Assembly (NCBI RefSeq): GCF_003368295.1
Contig: NW_020527717.1
Span: 186,001 to 250,000, forward strand
DNA length: 64,000 nucleotides
Direction of reading: 5' to 3'
Source of the DNA: Carassius auratus
Lineage: Eukaryota; Chordata; Actinopteri; Cypriniformes; Cyprinidae
Below the pieces are notes generated by a model. The model was not told where the DNA came from and made no database searches. It was given only the letters and a program-made list of their open reading frames with translations. The number at the start of each line of letters is the position of its first letter. Position 1 is the first letter of the stretch. A program made the translations under genes and the position numbers. This document shows positions 52,727 to 62,600 of this stretch, piece by piece.

Positions 52727-52841
52727 CAGGGGCGGATCTACCGGGGTAGCCTTGCCATCCCAGTTGTTTTAAAGGTTATTGCCAAAGAATTAAAGGTTAT
52801 GGCCAATTTGAAAATTTACAAGCGCAAATCTTTCGTGATTT

Positions 52842-53575
52842 GTGATCCCGCTCCGAACTCCCGAACTGATTCAAATTATTTGCGATCCCCAACGCAAACC
52901 CGCTACGAACTCCCGAACTGATTCAAATGATTAGCGAACCCGCTTCGAAATCTCGAAATTGATTCAAATGATCCGCGAAGCCGCTCCGAACTCCCGAACA
53001 TACTCAAATGATTCGCGATCCCCATAACTAACTCAAATGATTCGCGATCCCGCTCCGAACTCTCGAATTGATTCAAATGATCCGCGAAGCTGCTCCGAAC
53101 TCCCGAACTGATTCAAATGATTTGCGATCCCCAAACTGACTCAAATGATTCGCGATCCCGCTCCGAACTCTCGAATTGATTCAAATGATCCGCGAAGCTG
53201 CTCCGAACTCCCGAACTGATTCAAATGATTTGCGATCCCTGACTCAAATGATTCGCGAACCCGCTACGAAACTTCCGAACTGACTCAAATGATTCGCGAT
53301 CCCCATAACTAACTCAAATGATTCGCGATCCCGCTCCGAACTCTCGAATTGATTCAAATGATCCGCGAAGCTGCTCCGAACTCCCGAACTGATTCAAATG
53401 ATTTGCGATCCCCAAACTGACTCAAATGATTCGCGATCCCGCTCCGAACTCTCGAATTGATTCAAATGATCCGCGAAGCTGCTCCGAACTCCCGAACTGA
53501 TTCAAATGATTTGCGATCCCCATTACTGACTCAAATGATTCGCGATCCCGCTCCGAACTCCCGAACTGACTCAAT
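52842..53575. repeat. Minisatellite with 40/40/28-bp units and 108-bp higher-order repeat
   Basis: Units all share a GCGA start and a TCAAATGAT end. Long units (about 40 bp) come in two alternating versions and are followed by a short unit (28-29 bp). The composite starts at 53044, 53152, 53325, 53433 and 53542, with spacing of 108, 108 and 109 bp inside each run. The array begins about 115 bp right of the TATATATAGACGG element and ends before a GGGCACC/GGGGGCAC segment. Open frames across it are by-products. Confidence 0.9.
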
Positions 53576-54099
53576 CTGCCTAGGGCACCAACTCCCAGAG
53601 GGGGCACTCCCTGTTGCTCAAAAAAAAAAAAAAACTTCCTCCATTCTCCAATCCGCGCTAGCGACCACTCGCACCTCATGTTTGCGGCTGAATGTTCATA
53701 ATTGATTGATGAATCCAATCCAGCGAAGAGAAAAGAAAACTAAAAGTAAAAAAAAAAAACAGTCATGTAGACATTGTTGGTTAAAGCGTTGTAATTTAAC
53801 TCCGAAGGCTACAGAGTGATATCTGAGAAAAGTGATCCATGTAAAGAAGAGTTATCAATAGCCTATATTTTACCGCACCGAACTGAAATCAGACTGCTTC
53901 AGACACATCTCTCCGGTAACGACTAATAACTGTAGGCCTCAGAGTTTGAGTGTGTTTGCTTGACACTTACTTCCCTCTGCTGGACAAGCTTCGAAATTAG
54001 TGGAAAAAATATGGGAAACAGAAAAAGACTTGAATCAAGTAACTTATGTGATATAACTTTATAGACCTGTATTTCAACTGCAGAAACAAAAGACAGCAT

Positions 54100-54182
54100 T
54101 AAAAAAGATTAATTGCATCCAAAATACATATGTATCTGTGTTTATTTTTTATGTTTATATAAACACAAATAAAACATTTACA

Positions 54183-54214
<32 letters not shown>

Positions 54215-54390
54215 GGCTATGAATATTATCATATATTATATATATACATACGTTTATAAACATCAATTTTTTTCTAAAATATATACATTGTTTGTATACA
54301 TAATAAATAGGCTATACACAGTACACACTCATATATTATATAAACAAAACTTGTATTTTGGATGCGATTAATAATTTGACAACATTAATA
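54100..54390. repeat. Repeat with ATTAATTGCATCCAAAATA-type inverted ends
   Basis: The left end has TTAATTGCATCCAAAATACA and the right end TGTATTTTGGATGCGATTAA, giving imperfect inverted repeats. The inside is AT- and GT-rich. Related partial copies occur at about 440-600 and 51500-51830. Confidence 0.5.
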
Positions 54391-54535
54391 CACACACACA
54401 CACCTTATTTAAATTTTTATGCAACACTATTATACAACTTTAAACTATTGTAGAAGGAACGACTCCACTTCCTCTCACTGTTTTTTAAGTACAATGATAT
54501 AACATATGTACTATTATGAAATTGTTACACAGAAG

Positions 54536-54597
54536 AAAAGAAAAGAAAAAGAAAAGAAAAGAAAAGAAAAGAAAAGAAAAGAAAAGAAAAGAAAAAG
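54536..54597. repeat. (AAAAG)n microsatellite
   Basis: About twelve pentamer units with one irregular unit near the start. Confidence 0.95.
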
Positions 54598-55359
54598 GAC
54601 GTCTTCAACTCCTAGTTTATGTGTTGTGTTCAAAACACTAGAGGGCAGCAGCAGTCCATCATGAAAATAGATCTCTCTGCAGCTTCGCGATGAACCGGAT
54701 AGTTTTGAAGAACTATGAATGTGCAGAATATAGCCGATGAAAAATATGTAATAGAAGGCACGATTATGCGAAAACGTCTGGTTGACTTTACATTTTCTGG
54801 CTTAAGTGGCGACTCACCAAATAAATAAATACGAAAACATTACATATTAATTTGAGTTGAAATTGTTTTAGAATTGAACCGTTATCCTATAGCTAACGCT
54901 CACAAAAGAAATAGCTACGGTGTATTTTAGTATTTTCGACACACCAATAAGACACTGCACCAGTAATAATGTTAATAGGCTACTGTATAAAAGTTTTCAG
55001 AAGGCCATACAGTCTATAACTGAGACGCACACACACACACGAAGGCACCAGTTGCGTTTGTAAGGACAAATCAATCACTCCCAGTCCTGGATGCTTTATA
55101 ACTGGATGAGGTGGATATTACAACCCACTGCTGGAAACAAAACAATTTCACTGCAGCTTGTGAACGATTCTGAACGGAAGGTACTGTTTATATCCATAAC
55201 ATGTTTTTGAAAACATATCAAAGTATGCGCCAGTAATAAAAGGCTATTGACCATCCCCACCGAAAAAAACTAACCATGCCTGACCAGATAAAAAAAAAAA
55301 AAAGTGATCAAAACCCATATACAACCACCCAACTTGACCAAGCCAGTTGAAGTTAACCT

Positions 55360-55698
55360 AGTTGAAGTTATTTTCGCCATCAAGGCGGTCTGAGACGAAA
55401 AAGTGCAAACGCAATACTAGAAACGCTTCCTGTTGCAAGAAAGTGAAGCTCAGCTTTGGAAAAAAAAAACTCTGCGTGCTGCTTCTTTTCCGCTGCGCTG
55501 CTGCTGCATCCAGCTGTTTTTAAACGCTAAAAGAACATAGAACGCGCGTTCTGTGCGTGTTTGTGGACTGCCCAGACATCACAGGCTTTGGACCACGCCT
55601 GTCCTAGAAGGAGGAGTGGGTTAAGGCGTAAGCGTAGAATTTTTTTCACTGTCACACTTTACAGCTGCAAAGTAGCACAGGGCAAAAAAAGTTCGAAA
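55360..55698 (+). promoter_or_regulatory. Probable calpain promoter and 5' UTR
   Basis: This stretch is relatively GC-rich against its surroundings (short CTGCTGCTGC and GCGCG runs near 55490-55550) and directly precedes the calpain ATG. No TATA box stands out at a fixed distance, so the transcription start was not placed. Inferred from position and composition only. Confidence 0.4.
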
Positions 55699-55938
55699 AT
55701 GTCCGGCGTGGCATCCACACTCGCCAAGAAGAGAGCCGAGGCGGCCGCTGGCTTCGGGACGAACGCAAATGCGGTGAAGTACCTGAACCAGAACTTTGAG
55801 AGTCTGAGAAGTGAGTGTCTGAGCCGTGGCCAGCTGTTCTGCGATGCAACCTTCCCAGCCGCTCCCGAGTCTCTGGGCTTCAACGAACTCGGGCCACGAT
55901 CGCCAAAAACCAGAGGCGTTGTGTGGAAAAGACCTGGG
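55699..55938 (+). CDS. Calpain exon 1 (coding): anchor helix and start of PC1
   Basis: Encodes residues 1-80, from MSGVASTLAKKR to WKRPG. A good Kozak context (A at -3) precedes the ATG. It ends in phase 0 at the donor GTGAGT. The frame is open upstream to about 55561, but no earlier in-frame ATG was seen. Confidence 0.93.
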
Positions 55939-58900
55939 GTGAGTTCCTGAGAAAGCAACATAAATGTAGTTTTGCCAAAATAATGTATCATGTAACTGAA
56001 TTCTATCTGTCTATCTATCTATCTGTGGCATGAAACATTAATTTCTTAGTAATGACTCATCACTTGAAAATGTTAATGGCAAACAGGCAACAACAGAAAA
56101 AATCTTCATGTCAGTGATTTTTACCATTTCTGCAGGAACTGACCTCCAGTCCGGAGTTTATTGTTGGAGGGGCTACAAGAACAGATATTTGCCAAGGAGG
56201 TTTGGGTAAGTAAAAGCCGCCTGTGGTATGTGCAGTTCTAACAGATTTAAGAGTCCACAAGATGTCCATTATGTGAAATGACAAAAGCACGTGAGATTGA
56301 CCAAATATGTCTTGCATTTTATGAAGCTCTCTTGGAATCGTTCTTATTCTTTTTAACTTTATTGGGAAATCCCCTCTAAACAAGTGGAAAAATTTTATGA
56401 AGCACACCCAATGTCTTTGAGTATTATGTTCCCCTTTAATAAGCAAGTTTGCACGCTCTCATAATGCTGTGTAATTGTTACTACTAAAGGAGACCCAGTA
56501 GTTAGTTTCTCACACATCAGAGAAGCTTTGTGCATATTTTGGGAAAAATACTAGCCACTGCTGTTTTCAGCTCGTGTGTTTGTTTTACATGTAATGCATC
56601 TGTTGAGCCTGATGGAGAAATCCCCATGAAGTGGGGTGTGATATGCACCATTGCACAACACAGAGAATGATTCATGTAACCCCTTGCTCAAAAGTATGCT
56701 TAGTATATTAAAATCTTACTCTGTGTTAACATTTTGTTGACTTTTTTTTTTTTTGTAGATTTTACTCTGTTACTTATTTTTGTGTACTTGCTTCCGTATT
56801 CATTTTTTTAACAAAACATTATTTTGTATTTATTTATTTAAGTTAAGGTTTTATTATTTTTTATTTAATATATTTTTTTATTTAGTCAGTTTGATGTCTC
56901 TTCATGTGCATAGATTTAATTTCAATCATGCAATATTTGTAGCCTCGCTAAACACTCCAAAGAGGTATAAATTATTGCATGAAATTAAATTAAATGTATT
57001 CTCAGTTCAACTTCATTCTTTTATAATCGGAAATAGTGCTAGAAGAGTTATGATACTGGTGGAGGAAACCACAATATATCAAGCCAGCCTGTTACTATAG
57101 TAACACTTTCAGTGTTGTTGCACATCATAGTATGATCAGGAACAAATTGTCATAGCTGTATGAAAGATGAAAGGTGAATCATCCAACTGAAAAGGAAACA
57201 TTTTTTTAGCTTGTTCTGGAGACTGATCAGCTGACATGTTGTGGAAGAAAAGTTTTCTTTGTAAAGATCGTGGAATGCAAAGGATTTTGGGGGCAGGACA
57301 AACAGTGAAGGCCTACAAACAAACCGCTAGAGGATTGAATCTCAGTATTTGCAACTGAGAATGTCGAAAATTGTCTTAAAGGGATAGTTCACCACAAACA
57401 CGAAATTCATATCTCTGCTTTGGTAAAATATCAAAGTAAATCTGTTCAAATGTATCAAATTTCCACAACCACAAGAGTTTCCTTTCTGCAGGTGATTGCT
57501 GGCTCCTAGCAGCCATTGCTTCCCTAACCCTCAATGAAGAGGTTTTGGCTCGTGTGGTTCCATCCAACCAGGGCTTTGGGCAAGACTATGCTGGAATTTT
57601 CCACTTTCAGGTAAACAAAGTAGATATGAAAGTTATGTTGCACTTGGACAGCTTGTGAAGAGAAAAATGTTGAACAATCGGGGTGTTTGCAGAGAGATAA
57701 TGTTTTAAGGAATGAAGCCTTGCTAGGAGGTTGATTGGGAGTTGTTCTAGCTGTTTTCTAGGAAGTTCGACAGATAAAGATTAAATAAATGTTATCCCTT
57801 TTTAACCAGAGAGTCACAATGGCTTGATTTTATGGCTCATGGTGGAATGTTTTTGCCAGGACAGGAAGTCAAACTGATCAATAGACGGACAGCATTAATC
57901 CCTGAGGAAGTGCAGGCCCTGCTCAGTTCCTCTATGAGCTCAGCCTTACTGTATTTTTAAATCCTACATTTTGCTATGCGTCTGATATTTAAGCATTTAA
58001 AGGGGTCATGTGATGCTGCTAAAAAACACATTATTTTCATTCTTATTACATTATTATTGTTTCTCCTCTATGCCCCGCCTTCTGAATTGCTTAGTTTTTT
58101 TACAAAGCTCATCAGTCTGAAAAGTGAGGTGTATTCTGATTGGCCAGCTATCAAGTGCGTTGTGATTGCCCAAATATTTCAAGCATCTGACTGAAATGTT
58201 ACGCCCTCTAAAATGTACTTTTATGGCGTGTCCTGGTCAGAACACCGGCATGACAGGAAAAAAAAGAATAAAACCCATTACAAATGAGGCAGTTGTTGTA
58301 TCTAATGTCTTTTTATGCATTGCGTTGCATTGCATATCGCACCTGTAAACAAAAAACCATGTCTGCACCTGGGATCAGAGAAACGAAAAACAACAAGCGC
58401 TACTCTACACTACTCAAAATTAGCATTTGAATCATCAGTAGCAAATCCTTTACAAATGTGAATCTACTTAATACCGTGAGTCAGAAGCGCCAGGCTGTCA
58501 CAAATTGAAACACACAGCGTCTTAAAATAGAGAAAACCCTTTTTACGTGAACCTTTGGGTGGCATTATGCAAATTTTCCCACATAGTGAAGTAGACATGT
58601 GGGGGCATGTTAGAACGAGATGTTTTAGGAGGGCGTGGACGAATCTTAACTTTTATAAAGAATATATCTTTGGAATTGAGTCTTTAGTCTTTGCAACTTT
58701 ACATTTATTCTTTGTGCACCAAGAGCTTGTAAACACTCCAGAGAGAAAGGAAAAATTGAAATTATATCATTTCCAGATGACCGGTGAAGATGCTGCACAA
58801 TCATGTGTTTATGTGGCTGTATTCTAAGTCTCATCTGCTGAGTCCTCCCTAATTTAAGTACATTTGTTTTGATGGTTGCAGTTGTGGCAGTATGGGGAAT

Positions 58901-59452
58901 GGGTGGATGTGGTGGTGGATGATCGATTGCCCACTCGAGATGGAGAACTGCTGTTTGTTCATTCCGCCACAGGCTCAGAGTTCTGGAGCGCCCTGCTGGA
59001 GAAGGCCTATGCTAAGTGAGTCATATAACATCCCCTTTTGTTGAGCTTGGGATGTGTTTGTCTTGCATCTTAACAACCACAATTGCTGTCTAGCTTACAT
59101 TTTAAAAGTAGTCTATAAAATTAAAATTATTCATGAATAAAAATTAATTCAATTGAAATTATAAAAATTAATTCAATTGAAATTATTAAAATAAGTTTTG
59201 AGACATTTTTTTTATGTTTTTGAGTGAAGTCTAATGCATTTATTTGATCAAAAATACAGTAAAAAACAATAATTTTTGAACATAATATTACAAGTTAAAA
59301 TGAGTGTTATATGTTTTTATATACAAAAACGAAAAAAGAAATGTATTCCTGTGATGGCAAAGGTAAGTTCTTTTTATGGTTCTTATAATATTATATTGTG
59401 AATTTATAGCAAATATAAATTGTCCAAAATGGTACAATTTGTGATGAGGAAA

Positions 59453-59549
<97 letters not shown>

Positions 59550-59605
59550 GATCTATTTGTTTATTTACTTACTTTTTATTGCTGATTCTTTTGCCTTTAA
59601 TCCTA

Positions 59606-59642
<37 letters not shown>

Positions 59643-62600
59643 TATGTCTTTGCAGTGTAATCACTAATAAGTCATGCACAATCAGCACACAAATGTTGCC
59701 CTTGGGTCATTTTTAGTAACTTCATTGATAAAATACTTGTTTAAGAGACAATACTTGGTAGTCTGTGTATCTCTTTTCGCACACTTTCCCTCTGAGTGAC
59801 ACCGTTCTCTCGTTCAGAGTGAATGGATGTTATGAAGCTCTGTCTGGAGGTTCTACCACAGAAGGCTTTGAGGATTTCACCGGTGGGATCGCAGAAATGT
59901 ACGAGTTGAAAAGCGCCCCATCCAACATGTTCCAAATCATCCGGAAGGCCCTGGAATCTGGAGCTCTGTTGGGATGCTCCATAGATGTATGAGCTCTTTA
60001 GCACACATACAGACGCCCAAAAAAGGAAAATCCCTTCAGAGAATATGCAGTAAAATAATGCTCATTTTATACAGATCACCAGTGCCGCAGACTCAGAGGC
60101 CATCACTAATCAAAAGCTTGTGAAAGGACATGCCTACTCTCTAACTGGAGCAATTGAGGTTAGTCATCTAAATGTCTTACATTTTCTTGGCTCCTTTGGC
60201 ATTACTGTTCAGATAATGCCTTGGATTAGACTAAGTTCAAATGTTTTCCTGTGCATTTGCCTTGGTTAAAGGAGACTTACACTGAAAGTAGCATTTAATG
60301 TGTTAACATTTATATCTATAATCTATCCATGCTCTTGTCAGGTTAATTATCGAGGCCGAAAGGAGAAGCTGGTTAGAGTTCGTAATCCTTGGGGTCAGGT
60401 GGAATGGACGGGGGCCTGGAGTGACAAGTGAGACCCAAAATTTTTTAACAATACTCATTTATTAAGATTTACATTTTGCAGTTTCATAAGCTTGTAATGA
60501 CGTTGTTGTAGTGCTCTACACTATAATATAGCCTGACCTTATTGCTTAATTATATCTGTGTATTTTAGCTCTTCTGAATGGAATGCCGTCGATCCGTCTG
60601 AACGTGAGAACTTGAAGTCAGAAGATGGAGAGTTCTGGTAAAATTCAGTGAAAAAACATATAACTGCATCACTGAAACTCTTCTTGGCAAAGTTATTCAC
60701 TACCTGTTTGCTCTTGTGTAGGATGTCATTCTCAGAATTTGTGAAGCAGTATTCCCGCCTAGAGATCTGCACTCTGACCCCAGACACGCTGACATCTGAC
60801 TCCGTCAAACATTGGAGTACATGTAAATTCGATGGCACCTGGAGACGAGGCTCTACGGCCGGTGGATGCAGGAACCACCCATGTAAGCATGTTTATACTT
60901 CTGTGCATCTGCTCAAGTTTGACATGAGTTTAGAGAGGGACTATCTATCGGTACATTTACATTCACTCATTTAGCAGACACTTTTATCCGAAGCGACTTA
61001 CAAAGGTCAAAATCAACAAAAGAGCAACAATATGCAACTGCTATGACTAGTCTCAGTTAGCATAACGCAGTTCACTTGGCAAGTTTTTTTTTAATTATAT
61101 AATAAATAGAAATAAATATAATATAATTGATAACAATAATAATGATATAATATAATACTATATATTATAGATTAATTTATATATATATATATGGAATGAA
61201 ACAAACAAAAAAATTCAATTCTAGTTTCAGTAGCAATGTAAACTTTAGTTTTGCACCACATAAAATAAATTACATTTTAATATATATTCAAATAGAAAAG
61301 TGTTATTTTAAATAGTTTAAATTGGTTTTACTATATTTAATATATAAATATTCGTGTTTTTAGTGTAATTTAGATTTTATTGTATTTTTTAACATAAGAG
61401 ACAAACATTTAATGTTTAATTTCAAAAAACATTTTAAAAAAAAACTTTTTTTACAGTAGCATATGGGGAATCCGTGTGAAATATGCGACCTAGGACACTG
61501 TAACATGTCATTTGTCTTCCATAGACACCTTCTGGATGAATCCTCAGTTTAAGATCAAATTGGATGAGGAAGATGATGATCCTGATGATGATGAAGTGGG
61601 CTGCAGTGTGCTGATTGGCTTGATTCAGAAGAACCGACGTAAGCTGAGGAAGTCTGGAGAGGACATGCACACCATCGGCTACGCCATCTACGAGGTGGGG
61701 TTGATGAGATACCAGTATTTCATTTATCTTTGGTTGTAAATGTATTGACATAACCTGTGAAGGGTGTTGCTTATACAAATATTCTTTTTTTTTTTCATTC
61801 TAGGTTCCTCCTCAGGTGAGCACAATGGAATGACTTGAAAATGATTTCTGAAAATTGACATGTGGAGAATTAACATAAATTGTAATAACGAAGCATTTGA
61901 AACATATTTAGCTAAAAATACTAGTCAATAAAATCAACAGTGAAACAGTTCAAAACCACCTAGCCACTGCCTGGAAACCACCTGTAAAACCCTAGTAGTG
62001 CTGACTTTTCCTCCAGCGAACACCACTCACATTGTTTTTTTTCAGAAAATGTAAAAATCTAGCTTATTCTTCCTCTGGTTCTTGATCACCTCATTGCAGT
62101 TCCATGGACAAAAGGACGTTCACCTGGATAAGAATTATTTCCTGAGCCACGCTCAGAAAGCTCGATCTGAGACCTTCATCAACCTTAGAGAAGTCAGCAC
62201 CCGCTTCAAACTTCCTCCTGGAGAATATCTCATCGTCCCTTCCACATTCGAACCGCACAAGAATGGAGACTTCTGTGTGCGTGTGTTCTCCGAGAAGCAG
62301 TCTGAGATGCAGTAAGGACTGAAAACTTTCAATAAGCCCTTGATAAGACCATGTTCAAGTTACTTGTAATGTCTTCGGTATATGATCAACCAAAGCCCTC
62401 TTTATTACTAGTGGTCTTAAGAAACCTGTCAAGAAATTTAGTTAGTTTTTTTTATTATTTTATAATTCTGTGGTCAGAAAGAAATTATCCCCAATCTGTT
62501 TATTTCCTTATTTATGCAAATTATTTCCTGTATATAATGTTTATATTATTTAAAGAAAATGGTTGCTGTGAAATTTCTGTCTGTATGTGATAGAGTCTGT

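Larger units (their letters stand above)
51361..55359. other. Intergenic space between the divergent genes
   Basis: Contains the TATATATAGACGG element, the 108-bp higher-order minisatellite, a pair of inverted-end repeats (51500-51830 partial, 54100-54390) and an (AAAAG)n tract. No exon of either host gene was seen. Confidence 0.6.

Noticed and set aside
52842..53575. CRISPR-like array
   Set aside because: Units are adjacent variants of one another, without unique spacers, in a vertebrate genome.
53422..53718. Repetitive open frame (FGSSERDRESFES type) across the minisatellite
   Set aside because: It follows from unit lengths and lack of stops in the repeat; the 28-bp units change the frame, and no gene structure surrounds it.
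55561..55698. N-terminal extension of calpain, since the frame is open upstream
   Set aside because: No ATG occurs in that stretch; the ATG at 55699 gives the family N-terminus.
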